A DNA stretch of 64,000 nucleotides from Leptobrachium leishanense (GCA_009667805.1 CM019064.1:109900328-109964327); one strand, 5' to 3'; shown: positions 44,219 through 55,563, numbered from the stretch's first letter. Made by a program: numbers and translations. The notes: a model not told the origin generated them from the letters alone.

Positions 44219-44987
44219 TTTAATCTTTCCAATGTCAGTACTTACATCGGGTGTTGCTCTTGTATCAACCATTAGACCTTTTGATATTAACCCATCTTGT
44301 CGGTCGTCTCTAATTTTAAAAGCAAATGCGTGTCTGGCATCCGCATTATCTGTCGCTTGTTTCACATGGTCTTTCTTTTTGCACCTGCAATTTGCATCTT
44401 TGTGTGTTGAGCTCTTGCAATGGTTACACCACAACAATTGACCTTTCTTTTGATTGATTAAACATGCTCTGGCCTTCTGTCCTTTTTTGGCCACGACTAT
44501 AACAAACAATGTTGTCTTTCACTTTAAATTCTGCAATTGTGCTACTCACTTTTAGCACACTCGTATCATTTGCACTAGAGCGGTATTTTTCAGTATCCTC
44601 AAAATTTCTCAACTGTGTTTTGAACTCTGAAAAAGTGATTTTTGTTCATCACCTTGCGTTATGTGGATGGAAAATGGTTTAAATGATACAGGCAAGCCTT
44701 TCAAAATCATTGCAAACAAGAGTCCATCACTAAAAGTTTCTCCAGAATTTCTCAGTGCTGTAATCGCTGTCGAGGCACATATAATATAGTCAGTCATAGT
44801 ATCCTTTACAGCCTTCTGAAGAGTTGTTAGCTCAGTGTACACACAAATTATGCGAGGCTTTCCTTTACCTGCATAATGGCCTCTCAATTTTAGAAGAAGA
44901 ATTTAGTCTCCAAAGTTCATAATTCTTTTCATCTCCATCAAAGCAAAGGCTGCGCCATCGGTTACCTGCATCCCTCCCGGGCCCATA
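44204..44987 (-). pseudogene. Copia gag and protease start
   Basis: Near 44930 the minus strand reads FDGDEKNYELWRL, the usual N-terminal Copia gag motif. The gag core follows (LTTLQKAVKDTMTDYI, FAMILKGLP). A zinc knuckle CNHCKSSTHKDANC (C-X2-C-X4-H-X4-C) lies near 44430-44390, and a protease-like VDTRAT near 44270, where the expected catalytic DSGA-type triplet is altered. Three frames are needed, so it is inactive. Confidence 0.8.
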
Positions 44988-45053
44988 ATAACCTGTTGCC
45001 ATTCTTAGTATAAGGGTAGGATAAGTGGGTATATAAGATAAGTCTTATATAAG

Positions 45054-45991
45054 TGTAGCGCTGTTTTAGTTCTGTTGCTGTAATTACCCATTTTTGCCCA
45101 CCAGGGGGAGACAAGCGCAATGTAAACTATACTGGACACATTGGGACTACGTTTTCCAGCATGCTTTGGGGCAGAGACAGGAAGTGGGTGAGGAGAACTG
45201 AAAGAAATCCGCAGCCTCGTGCGGAGGAGAGCAGTGCGCGCCGAGGGGTGAACAGAGCAAGATGCACGTGAGACAGGGAACGATTGTGACCAGGCCGGAG
45301 AGCAGGTGCTGCCTTGTGGACGCTGGAGATCGGTTTCAGTGACTTGCCAGAGACCTAGTAGTCCACCGCCGAGAGGTTTGCACAGACACAGAGCTGCAGA
45401 TTGGACCCCGAGTTAGGAGACCGCGATGATCCAATGGGAGTGCAGGCGGTAAGCTGAAAATCTTGTTGCAAAGACGGACAAGCAAGAACAGCAGATCCGG
45501 TGGCACAGAGTCCCAGCCAAATCGAGCGGAGAGACATCCTTGGTCGAGCAGCGGAGCAGATTGTCTGGCGGATGGGTGAGAGGCCTTCCAGGCCACAGTA
45601 AAGTTAACAAAGCACGCTGCAGTTTGCTTAAATCTACAGGGCCCCAACGTGACTAGTCGAAGATACACTGAATCCATTCACTGGCCAGTCGAATCTAGTA
45701 CCAACACACACATACACGCACACCTTCTTGGGACACAACCTGTACGGGACTTACACTCCGGCAACGAAGGGGTTAAAATTTCCTTTTTTTTACCGCTGGG
45801 CGTTTCTCGCATTACGAATTCCTGTAAATATATTTATATACCGTGTTTGCTTTATATATGCCAGTTTATTTGAGACCAGTAAACTATATAACTTATAAAA
45901 TCCACAACAGCGCTGGTGTATATTTATTCCCTAGTGCGGGGAGACTGACCTGAGGTTAAATTCAGCGGCTCCTCTGGGAGTGAGCGCTACA
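45054..45991 (+). repeat. 5' LTR of the Ty3/gypsy element
   Basis: It is 938 bp, starting TGTAGCGCTGTTTTAG and ending GTGAGCGCTACA. It aligns along its whole length with the two separated parts of the 3' LTR at high identity, with scattered substitutions. It opens with GGGAGACAAGCG and TTTTCCAGCATGCTTTGG landmarks shared with the solo LTR at 38484. Confidence 0.92.
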
Positions 45992-45993
45992 CG

Positions 45994-46013
45994 TGGGGGC
46001 TCGTTTCCGGGAT
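45994..46013 (+). promoter_or_regulatory. Primer-binding site, tRNA-Pro-like
   Basis: TGGGGGCTCGTTTCCGGGAT begins two bases after the LTR. It equals the classic proline-tRNA primer site with two extra T residues in the middle. That departure may reflect a variant tRNA or a mutation. Confidence 0.6.
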
Positions 46014-46049
46014 CCAGTCTCTGGAAAAAACGCATTTAAAGGGTTAAAT

Positions 46050-46509
46050 ATGGATCCAGACACTGCTGCCAAATGGTGTGAGGAGCAAAGAAGTCAGATA
46101 GAATTATGCATAGTCATGGATATTCCTGCAGACACTTGGGCCGAAAATCAGATTCGCCGGGCCATGGCCAAGCTGACACCAGATCATCGGGGGTTAATCC
46201 TGGACTTTAAAGCGAACCCAGATACCTCTCACATGTATGTTCTTTTTGAGTGGAGAAAGGGTGTTCCAGTGTGTTTTCAGGGCGCGAGCGTGAAGCTGAC
46301 CGATGAGGGGAAGTTCAACTGATTTAGCCAAGTGCGCCACGTGGCGATCCCGCGAGTGCTCCCGCGCCCAGTCCGCTGGCCATGATCGGGCCTGAATTTA
46401 TAGTGGCTATTGGAGATTTGATGGCGAAATGTCAAAGAACAAGCCCTCCGCACACTAACTTTGGTTATCAACGGTTGAGAAATTTTACAGGAAACGTACC
46501 AACTCCGGG
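46050..46509 (+). pseudogene. gag, N-terminal part (PNMA-like)
   Basis: The ATG at 46050 opens a protein beginning MDPDTAAKWCEEQ, with VMDIPADTWAENQIRRAM and YVLFEW, matching in layout the N-terminal domain of paraneoplastic Ma (PNMA) proteins, which are domesticated Ty3 gag. The frame ends at 46320-46322. A proline-rich linker continues in another frame (46328 onward) to YQRLRNFTGNVPTP, where the Penelope element is inserted. The rest of gag resumes at 50264. One frameshift near 46300 and the insertion inactivate it. Confidence 0.75.
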
Positions 46510-46512
46510 AAA

Positions 46513-46600
46513 AGAGGGAGGGTTTCCTAGTGGCGCAGTAGTTATGCACAACACATTGCAGTGTCGTACTTCTAGACCATCAGATATGTATGAATCTTTA
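46513..46600. repeat. Terminal inverted repeat of the Penelope element (left arm)
   Basis: GAGGGAGGGTTTCCTAGTGG through ATCAGATATGTATGAATC is mirrored at 50080-50165 with few or no mismatches. The arms are 3.5 kb apart and flank the coding part. Confidence 0.85.
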
Positions 46601-46721
46601 TAGTTCGTATAAGTGCAACTTTAGTCGTGCAGGTTCAAGATAAAGTGCTTAGTGCCACAGTCTATACAGTATTAAAGTGCAGCAGTGACAGGTTAAGTGC
46701 GTAAATAGTGCAAACTTAAAA

Positions 46722-46762
46722 CAGACGCGTTTCGGCGCTACTACTGCGCCTTCCTCAGTCGA
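46722..46762 (-). ncRNA. Hammerhead-ribozyme-like core, uncertain
   Basis: On the minus strand CTGAGGA (complement of 46752-46758) is followed by a stem GGCGC / GCGCC with a seven-base loop, then GAAA (complement of 46730-46733) and CGCGTC. The arrangement CUGANGA-stem-GAAA is the hammerhead core, and hammerheads are documented in Penelope-like elements. However, there is an extra A before the stem and I could not find a convincing stem III partner ending in a cleavable UH. Confidence 0.3.
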
Positions 46763-47781
46763 TGTGTGGAAAAAAGGGGGGATATGAGGGTTGTCTGCTA
46801 CCTCTTTTTATTCAGAGAGGTTTCTGTGCGTTTTCCTCATGTTTTTTGGCTTACTTCCGGGTTCGCATGGTGTTGCGGTCACATGGTGCCGATCGCGTCA
46901 TCCGATGGTGCCGCGGCCATCTTGGATATGCGTTCCAGCGCTCTATTTGCGTTCCACTCGCTGGGTTTGCTTTGCCGATTGAGATTTAACAGGTTTTTGG
47001 GGCAAGGAGAGCTAGAATGTTCAATAATTCGCTCTATCTGGTGATGTCTAGTCTTGGAGCGATTTCCAGTCCATACTGTCTCTCCACTGAGTATAGTTGT
47101 TGCCTCTACATATGGGGTTATTTACACAGTGGGGCACAATGGAGCAATAATCATACAGTGTGGCACAAATGCATAATGTACAATCATAAATTACAATTAT
47201 TACCTATAATCAGAGGGATGTGGTATACAGTGAGAACAATAGAGTAACTATTGTGTACTGCGGCATACATGTAGAAAATAGGCTATGTTGATCATAAAGT
47301 GCAGGTGCCAGTTCCCGGGATTGCCATAAAGCAAATAGAGGGGGGGGACGGAATCGATGTTCAAATTGAAGGACATCTGGAATGATAGAATGTAATTAGG
47401 GGGTATTGAGAGAAATGAAGGAAATAAGAACAAGTACTCTGAGTGTGCAATTTAGGGTGGTATTCTTAGTTGGCCGAATGCCATTGTGGTGATTTATAAT
47501 TGGTCAATGGTTATAAAAAATATATATAATAAAATAATATAGATCGACTAGTAAGAGTTAAATAAAAGTTTAATAAATGGATAAAATTATGTAATAAGAA
47601 CTAGTTAAATTGGTTGATTACAGGACCATTAAAAATAGGGTTAAAAGAGGATCCCTGGTTGGGTATCTATATTAAACGAAGATAGCTGGAAATGGTGTGG
47701 AGCAAATAAAGTGGTGTGCGGTAATCGCACTCTGTACGTGGTTTGGGCACTAGGAGATATGGATAGAGATCGGTCCATGGA

Positions 47782-48342
47782 CTAACAGTTTAGGAAATGG
47801 CAGAGTTCGAAATCCGCATTGAGACCTCGGGGTTGCATTGTGTCTAGCCTAAAGATCCAGCTCATTTCTATCTGTCCGATGAGTTTCTCAAGATTACCGC
47901 CTCTCCATGGTGTCTCAATTTTCTTTATACCAACGAAGGTGAGTCCTTCGGGGTTTTGAGCGTGCTTAAGTTTAAAGTGCAATGGAACGCTGTGTTTTTC
48001 ATAGCCGTTTCTAATGTTTCTGATGTGCTCTTGAATTCGGATGTTAAGCAGTCTCGTGGTCCTGCCAACATACTTCAGACCACATGGGCAGATTAGTAGA
48101 TAAATAAAAATTTTCGTAAAACATGTAATGACTTCTTTAATTGCGATGGGTCCTGTGGTTCCGTTTACTTGCGTGATGATCTGTTTTTTCCCTCTTGTGT
48201 TTCGGCAATTTAGGCAGTTACCACACTGGTGGAATCCCTTTTGGATATTAAAGTGGTTTGATCGTGCAGGTAGCTTCTGTGTATGTCTGTGTGTTAACTT
48301 CATTTTGAGGTTATTCACACCTCGGCATATTAATCTAGGACT
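47782..48342 (-). pseudogene. Penelope GIY-YIG endonuclease domain
   Basis: A CX2C-type knuckle (CGNCLNC) is followed by IYLLICPCGLKYVGRTTRL, the GIY-YIG core as it appears in Penelope elements, then RIQEHIRNI with the catalytic arginine context. The C-terminal FVGIKKIETPWRGGN and RLDTMQPRGLNADFEL close the domain. It is in the same frame as the reverse transcriptase and separated from it by a single in-frame TAA at 48343-48345. The nuclease nicks target DNA for primed reverse transcription. Confidence 0.88.
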
Positions 48343-49391
48343 TTAGGGTAATAGGTCTTTCAACATCGGGTCTCTTCTCAGGATTGGCCAGTATTTTCGT
48401 ATTGTTCTTCTAATTGTTCTATTCTGTGCGTTGTAAGAGAATATGAATGGTACATTTTGACTGGTGTCCGATGTGGCTCTAACTTTCTTCTTCAGTACTC
48501 CTGCGCGTTCCCGGTTTCTAATCTCTGATCCTATATTCTCTAGATCGACTGGATTATAACCTTTTTCTATAAAGTCATTTTTCAGTTTGTCCGATTGTGT
48601 GTCATAGGCGTTCAGGTCTGTGCAATTCCTTCTTATTATGAGAAATTGTCCTTTTGGAACATTGTCAAGCCACTGGGGTAGGTGGCAGCTCGTTCTTTCT
48701 ATAAAGCTGTTGACATCTACTTTCTTGAAGTATGCTTCTGTCTGAATTTCGTTCTCGTGAATAAAAATGCTTAAATCTAGAAAATTAATGCGTTCACTAC
48801 TCCAAGTCGTGGTGAGTTTTATCCCTCTGTTATTTTGATCTAGATTTGCCAGAAAGACTCGTAGGGTGTTCTCACCTCCTCTCCAGATAAGGAAAATGTC
48901 ATCTATGTATCTTTTGTAGATGACAAGATTATCGCGATACATAGATAGAAATGTGTCCTCCCAGGAGGACATAAAAAGATTGGCGTAGGATGGGGCAAAT
49001 CGTGTCCTACAGGTTTGATCTCGATTTGTTCATTGGAGACTAGTTCCTTAAGGACTTTCTTTTCATTCCTTGTGAGATTATCTGATTTAGTGGACGTCTT
49101 AACTTTCCCCAAGTCTGTCATCAGCATTTGCTCAAAGGTGCTAATTTCCTGTGAAATGAGGGATTTAGGGAAAAAAGTGGACTTATCTTTGAGGTTAGTG
49201 TGTTTATAGAAATGAACTGGATTCTCTCTTTCTACAGGGTTTTTCATGAAGTACTTTTTGAGACATAGGTTCTTCTTGAACTTTTGAAGATCAATATATA
49301 CTTTAAACAGATCCATGTGGGCTGTGGGTGCGTACTTCAGCCCCTTTCTCAGTACTTTCATTTGGGCGTCCGTCAGTGGGGTTTCGGTCAA
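48343..49391 (-). pseudogene. Penelope reverse transcriptase, internally deleted
   Basis: The N-terminal part (49391 to about 49015) has LTDAQMKVLRKGLKYAPT and continues to SNEQIEIKP. The sequence then jumps, in a new frame, to RFAPSYANLFMSSWE and YKRYIDDIFLIW (YIDD codons 48898-48909), followed by the thumb with RINFLDLSIF and RNRERAGVLKKK. The palm segment with the first catalytic aspartate is missing, so the enzyme cannot work. The deletion point is near 49012. Confidence 0.88.
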
Positions 49392-49924
49392 ATTATAGAT
49401 CCCTCCATTCTGCTCTGTTTCTCTTTTCGTCTTCGATTTTCTTCTGAGTTTTCCTGATCTGCGTCCCCTTCTTGATGGGGTCTTTTCCCTGGGGACCAGC
49501 CTCTTCTGAGTGTGCTGAAGTTCCTGTTTGGTGGCTGCTTGGCCTGATGAAAATCCACATGGTTCTCAAGGGCTTCATACCTGTTATTGGTGGGGAGTGT
49601 TGAGTATTCATGGTATTGTTCTTCAACATCTCCCTGATTGTTCTGCTGGAATCTTCTTTGTGGTGGTTGATATGGCCGATTCTGCTGGTAGTTATAGTGA
49701 GATTGATCGTTCCTACGTGAATCGTACCTCCAATTGTTCCTATAGCCTCTGTTTGGTGGTCCATAGTACGGTCTTTCATTGTACGATCTTTCGTTATATT
49801 GGCCTTGATTATACTGTTGCTGTCTTCTTACTCTTTGGGGTAGCGGCGTCCTATAGGGTGCCCTATCTTGTTGTGGCTTTTGACGTATAGGTGTCTGGAA
49901 GTGTGGCTTTGGTGTAGCTCGCAT
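49388..49924 (-). pseudogene. Penelope N-terminal Q/N/R/Y-rich region
   Basis: This 178-codon frame has low-complexity Q, N, Y, R and P runs (for example QQQYNQGQYNERSYNERPYY), then a KR-rich end. It lies directly before the conserved reverse transcriptase N-terminus in the next frame. It is probably an RNA-binding leader of the polyprotein; I know no specific function. Confidence 0.6.
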
Positions 49925-50263
49925 TGGTTCTAGAGGAGTCTTTACTGGTTCTAGGTGTTGATTATCGGGATCTTCAACATTACCTTGTCTCCAGACATTC
50001 CCTTTCTTATAATCTGAGATGTCTCTTAGATATTTTTTCTTTTTTCTTTCTTTAACGATTCTTTCTTTCTTTCTTTCATAAAGATTTATACATATCTGAT
50101 GGTCTAGAAGTACGACACTGCAATGTGTTGTGCATAACTACTGCGCCACTAGGAAACCCTCCCTCTTTTTCCTTATTGATATCTGCACACCCAATGCGAG
50201 AGTCTGTGCTATATCCTAGACGGCAGCAAATCAAAATAAACACTTTTACCCAGATAAGAGCAC

Positions 50264-51309
50264 ACGTACCAACTGCGGCGGGAGAAGAAACCTTCGAAGA
50301 ATGGGTAGAACAGGCGATGCAGGCTCTGGATGAGTGGGACGTCCCCGAAGCACAGAAGAAGCAAAGAATTACTGAGAGCTTAAAGAGACCTGCATCAGAG
50401 GCTGTCACAAACCTAAAATTGAGCAAACATGACTGCACTGCTTTAGATTACCTGAACATACTACAGGAAGTTTTTGGGCGAACGGAAAAGGCTGCGGAGC
50501 TCGTGTACCAGTATGAACATACTTACCAGCGGAAAGGTGTGAAGATGACTGAATATATGGGGTGCCTAGTTAAGATTCTGCACCAGATACTTCTTAAGAA
50601 AGGGGCCGAACCGGCCGAAATAGATAAAATCCGAATGCAGCAGATCCTGAGGGGCGCTCAACCTCTAGATCCTGTGATGCTACAGCTGAGAACCAGAGAA
50701 GGTAACCAAGAATTGAAATACCTGGAACTGATCCGAGCTGTCAGAGAGGAGGAGGCTCTACTTGAAGAAAAATCCTTTAGGAAAGGAGAAAGAGCTTACG
50801 CACAACCCGTGAGGCATAATGAATGTTTGCAAGCGGAAGATGATTCGTTAGACACCTATGGATCCAAAGTGGACGAACAGGAGCATCTGGTTGTTCCTAA
50901 ATCCACAGAGAATGCTGCAAAAGAGCAAATTATTCCTATATATAGTGAAATCCACAAAACTGTTAAGAAAGTGCAAGAAGCTCAAGCTGAATTGCAACAG
51001 GCACATACGGACCTGTGCCGAGTACTTTTGAAGGTGGCAGAGACACAGACTGATATGCAGAAGTTCCTTACTGATATGCGAACAACTGGAGTTGCTGTGG
51101 CATCTGGCCAGGGTCCTTCAACCGAATCACCACAAGCAAGTGCGTCTCCGTCTTCAAAGAAGAGATGTTTCAGTTGTGGGGAAATGGGTCATTTCCGAGC
51201 GCAATGCAAAAGCCAAAAGTTTGAAGGAAATAGGGTAGAAGAGTTCCTAAAAGCCCTGGAGGGGCTGCTATCCACCTCACCGGCGGGAAACACCAGAGGG
51301 CCCAAGTGA
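50264..51309 (+). pseudogene. gag, capsid and zinc-knuckle part (PNMA-like)
   Basis: After the Penelope insertion gag resumes with VPTAAGEETFEEWVEQAMQ, then ITESLKRPASEAVTNLK, VFGRTEKAAELVYQYEH and MTEYMGCLVKILHQIL. These are the landmarks and order of the PNMA capsid fold (PF14893 family, from knowledge). A coiled-coil-like segment (IHKTVKKVQEAQAELQQ) follows, then the knuckle CFSCGEMGHFRAQC (51166-51207), and it stops at 51307-51309. The frame is open across this part. The pol frame overlaps in the -1 register near 51300, suggesting gag-pol frameshifting. Confidence 0.85.
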
Positions 51310-53138
51310 AGGAACAAACTAGGTGCCCAATGGTTAAAAACCGCTCCAGAAATCAAGCCAGGACTGAAAGGCCGAGAGGGCCCAGAATTTTGCCAACTGC
51401 TGAGCCTACCAGGACTGAAAGAGTCACTCCCTTAGCATCCGGTCCTACGTCATGGGGAAGCAATGCACACCCAAAACCTACACGGGCCAAGAAGAAGGCC
51501 AGGGTACAGCAAACGGGGTCTAAACTTCCTGCTACTATGACAAAGTTTCCTGACCAGCTGATAGGTCCTTCTCCCATCGTTCTAATCCAAGTAGAGGGAG
51601 TCTATACCAAAGCTCTGTTGGACTCAGGGGCTCAAGTGACATTGATCTACCGAGACTTCTATGAGAAGCACTTGAAACACATACCTCTACAGGAGCTAAA
51701 GGACCTTGAAATCTGGGGTATCGGAACTGAGAAACTTCCCTATGACGGATATCTACAGGTGAAGTTAGAGATCGGATCCAAAGTCATCGGACAGTCTGGA
51801 GGTTGTGATACATTGGCCATTGTGTGTCCTCGGCCTTCAGGGGCCAACAGAAGTTCTATGATAGTGGGGACGAATACTGATCTGGTGCGACGTCTCCTGA
51901 CTCCTATAGTACTGGAAGAAGGTTCCACCAGGGGAGTACACCCGATGTTACATCCAGTCTATCAGCGAATGGTCGAAGAACAGAAGGCACCTGCTGAAGT
52001 GGGGCGCCTGTGGAGATTGGGAGGAACAGAAAAGGTTCTGCAATCAGGAGAAGTGGCGAGTTTCCGGGCTTCAGTCAAGTTGAACAGATCACAACCAGGT
52101 CCCTATGTGGTACTGGAAACTGATTTCAATCATGGGAGTGAAGCCGGAGTAGAAGTAATCCCTGAAATAATCTCCACAAAAGCTTTGAAACGAACACGAG
52201 GAAGAGTCTCAGTCAGTGTATGTAATGTGTCCGATTCTCCAGTAATTCTGAAAGCACGAATGCCTATCGGGCAAGTAGCGTCCGCTACGCCTCTCTCTCC
52301 TACCGATTTAGGAGGGGGAGTGAATAAAGAGACTCCAACTGACAGGTTCTATCCCAAGGATGCTCCCATATCGCCTGAATGGAAGAAACATCTTCAGTCC
52401 CAGGTCCTAAAGTGGAGGGACTTGTTCTCAAAGGATGAGTTCGACGTGGGCCTAGCTAAGAGTACTGAGCATTGCATTCGACTACAGGAAGATAAACCGT
52501 TTCGAGAAAGGTCAGGACGAGTTCCGCTGGGAGACTTGGATGACCTAAGAGAACAGCTGAACGAACTGCAAAGAACTAAGGTGATTCAGGAGTCCAGGAG
52601 CCCTTATGCATCTCCAATAGTGATGGTTCGGAAGAAGAATGGTTCTGTCCATCTATGTATAGACTATCGCACGCTAAATCGGAGAACCATCCCAGATCAA
52701 TATGCCACTCCTCGGATAGAAGATGCCTTACAGTGTTTGTCTGGAGCAAAATGGTTTAGTGTACTAGACCTGCGAAGTGGGTATCACCAGATACCAATGC
52801 ATCCTGAAGACAAAGAGAAGACTGCGTTCATCTGTCCACTGGGGTTCTTTGAGTTCAACAGAATGCCTCAAGGCCTTACGGGAGCTCCAGCCACGTTCCA
52901 ACGGTTAATGGAGAAGACAGTCGGGGACATGAACCTGATCGAAGTGTTAGTGTATCTGGATGATATAATTGTGTTCGGAAAGACTTTGGAAGAACATGAG
53001 CAACGGTTGGAGAAGGTCTTGAAGCGGCTCCATGAAGAGGGGTTGAAACTGTCTCTGGAGAAGTGTCAATTCTGTTTACCTTCCGTTACGTATCTGGGAC
53101 ATGTTGTTTCAGCAGAAGGCGTTTCGACGGATCCTTGA
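51306..53138 (+). pseudogene. pol: protease and reverse transcriptase
   Basis: The open stretch covers 610 codons in the -1 register relative to gag. The protease has LLDSGAQVTLIY with the catalytic DSGA at 51621-51632. The reverse transcriptase has FSVLDLRSGYHQIPM, AFICPLGFFEFNRMPQGL and VYLDDIIVFGK (YLDD codons 52953-52964), then LSLEKCQFCLPSVTYLGH. All catalytic residues of the polymerase are present. It ends in an in-frame TGA at 53136-53138, after which the same frame continues with [11 protein letters not shown]. Confidence 0.92.
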
Positions 53139-54522
53139 AAGTTGGAAGCCGTAGCTTCCTGGCCTAGACCCCGAAATGTTACTGAACTTAGATCTTTCTT
53201 GGGGTTCTGCTCCTATTACCGAAGATTTGTAGGAGGATTTGTCAAGATAGCTCAACCACTGAACAAGCTCCTACAGAAGGAAGACGCAGAAGAAGGCCAC
53301 AAAAGCCCCTGACCGAAATTCGTCGGCTCCCGGGCCAAGGAAGGCTCGAGAATCTATCCAAGGAGAATGGACTAGTCAATGTGAAGGTGCTTTCATGAAG
53401 CTGAAAGAGAGTCTAACTTGAGCTCCTGTCTTGGTTTACGCTGATCCTCATAAACCGTACGAATTGCATGTGGATGCCAGCAGAGAAGGTCTAGGGGGAG
53501 TCCTATACCAAGAATATGGTGGATTGTTGAGGCCTGTAGCCTATGTGAACCGGAGTCTTACGCCTTCAGAAAAGAACTATCCTACCCACAAGTTGGAGTT
53601 CCTAGCCTTGAAGTGGGCGGTAGTAGACAAGCTGAAGGATTATCTGTTTTCGAAACAGGACCTGAGAGGTGATCAGGCTGGAGACCCTTTGATTGCATTA
53701 ACCATGAAGGCCCTAAACGCGAACCAACGGGAAATTCTTCTGACAAATTCCCCAGAAGGGGCCAGATTGGTATACAAAGAGTGGGAACGGTTGAAGATGT
53801 TGGATGGGGTGGTCTACCGAAGAGGCCCCTCAAACAATGCTGAAGAGACCCAACAGTTGTTCCTTCCCACCAAACACAGAGAGGATGTGATGCGGTCGTT
53901 ACACGATGAACATGGACATTTAGGTGCAGAGAGAACTTTTAAGCTGGTGCGAGACAGATTCTATTGGCTCTGCATGAGATCTGAAGTTGAAAGTTACTGC
54001 CACTCATGTCTGAGGTGTATCCAAAGGAAGACCCTACCAACCCGAACTGCTCCAATGAGCCACCTACAAAGTCAAGGACCCATGGATTTGGTGTGCATTG
54101 ATTTCCTGTGCTTAGAGCCGGATGATAGTGGGCAGGGAAATATTTTAGTAGTGACTGATCATTTCACGCGTTATGCCCAAGCTTTTTCTACGAAAGACCA
54201 ACGTGCTCCTACGGTGGCAAAGGTTTTAATGGAAAAGTTTTTTGTTCACTATGGCCTACCAAGGAGAATACACTCGGATCAGGGTAGAGACTTTGAGAGC
54301 CGGCTTGTTGGGCAATTACTGGAACTGCTGCGAATTCAGAAGACCCGAATTACACCATATCACCCTCAAGGTGATGCTCAACCAGAAAGGTTCAATCGCA
54401 CGCTGCTAAATATGTTGGGGACATTATCAAACAGAGAGAAGCAGAGCTGGAGTCGTCACATAGCTACGCTAGTACATGCATACAACAGTACGGAGAGTGA
54501 CGCTACTGGATACTCACCGTAA
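53139..54522 (+). pseudogene. pol: RNase H remnant and integrase core
   Basis: The frame resumes with the RT connection, hits stops at about 53308 and 53419-53421 and changes register, then YELHVDASREGLGGVLYQ opens RNase H. RNase H is cut short after KWAVVDKLKDYLF by a deletion (about 53655). Integrase is well preserved: an HHCC finger (HDEHGHLGAERTF and CHSCLRC), then the first D in LVCIDFL, the second in HSDQGRDF and the glutamate in AQPERFNR. It ends at an in-frame TAA at 54520-54522. Confidence 0.9.
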
Positions 54523-54528
54523 CGTCTT

Positions 54529-55377
54529 ATGTTCGGAAGGGAAGCTCGACTGCCGGTTGATTTGGTGTTTGGGCTATCTCTGGATCAGACGTCTGTAGCC
54601 TCTCATAGAAATTATGTGGATAGACTTCGGAAGAATTTGACCTCTGCGTTTGAACAGGCCCGTTTGACCTCTGGGAACAGGGAACAGAGGAATAAGAGAA
54701 ACTACGGCTTGAAGGTTCGGATACAGGATCTACAACCCAGTGATAGGGTTTCGTTGAAGAACTTGGGTGCTTCTGCCAGGCATAAGTTGGAGGATAGATG
54801 GAGTTCTCAAGTATACATTGTCTGCAAGCAACTGCCGGGTCTGCCAGTTTACCAAATTCGACTGGATGGAAAGGCTGGGCCTCTTAAAAACTGGCACCGG
54901 AATCACCTGCTACCTTTGAGAGCGGCTGTAAGGATACCAGTTGGAGACGAACTTTCTCTGCCGAACCCGCCTGCTCCACATTTGACTCCCGTTAGTCGGT
55001 CTCAGCAGACATGGGTTGTTGAAGAAAGTGAAGGGGATAGTGAGGAAGAAAGCTTTTGTCTGGACTGGGTGCGCTCACCCGAGCCTGAAGAGGTCATTCC
55101 AGTTCCCGAATGGTGGGAAAGTAACCTGAGGCCTGAGGCTCCTGAATTCCAACTGGAAATTCCTGAAACTTCTGAAATTCCTGTAGTTCCTGAAAACGCG
55201 TCCTATGATTATAGTTCTATGCCTTCACTGGAAGGATCATACTCCGAAGAGATGTCTGTTCCAGTTGTGGACGAAAGAACCGAACCCGTACCTGTAGTAC
55301 TTCCGCCTGAAGAGGAGCTGATTGAGCCAGAACCAAAACGTTCTGTTCGACCCCCCCAGAGACTTACCAGGACATAG
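54529..55377 (+). pseudogene. pol: integrase C-terminal domain
   Basis: Same frame as the integrase core, separated by one stop. MFGREARLPVDLVFG is the usual continuation, followed by a GPY/F-like module (DRVSLKNLG, KLEDRW, GPLKNWHRNHLLPL). A long acidic and proline-rich tail (EEVIPVPEWWE, EIPVVPENAS) ends RPPQRLTRT. There is no chromodomain signature. The tail may affect target choice, but that is speculative. Confidence 0.8.
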
Positions 55378-55563
55378 CACTGAAGTGGCTGTCACCACAG
55401 TGCGAAGGTTGCCCGAAGTGTCTGCTATGTTAGCTGAGGTAGCCAGAAGCATGAGTAAACTTGAGGACGTATACCTAACCCATTATATGTTTGCTGCTGA
55501 GCCTGTATATATTGACTGATGTAATGTAACTGTTACACCTCCTTGGAGAGACCCAAGAGTTCT

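Larger units (their letters stand above)
39928..44987 (-). mobile_element. Decayed Ty1/Copia retrotransposon with nested insertions
   Basis: Read leftward: gag with a CCHC-type knuckle (44987-44204), a protease remnant, a GAG-pre-integrase region (44085-42425), a poorly preserved middle, reverse transcriptase (41100-40330) and RNase H (40254-39928). The order gag-PR-IN-RT-RH is that of Copia. Insertions are a palindromic MITE (44090-44218), a hAT MITE (42668-43854) and a SINE (41310-41510). No LTR pair was found. The upstream part may have been separated by the Ty3/gypsy insertion at 45054. Confidence 0.8.
46510..50263 (-). mobile_element. Penelope-like element inserted in gag
   Basis: The element reads leftward: a Q/N/R/Y-rich N-terminal region, the conserved LRKGLKYAPT motif, a reverse transcriptase with YIDD and a GIY-YIG nuclease. 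The target duplication ACGTACCAACT(C/G)CGG is seen at 46494-46508 and 50264-50278. An inverted repeat of about 85 bp (46513-46600 and 50080-50165) lies at the two sides, a known habit of Penelope elements, whose flanking copies can be inverted. Internal deletion and stops make it inactive. Confidence 0.88.
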
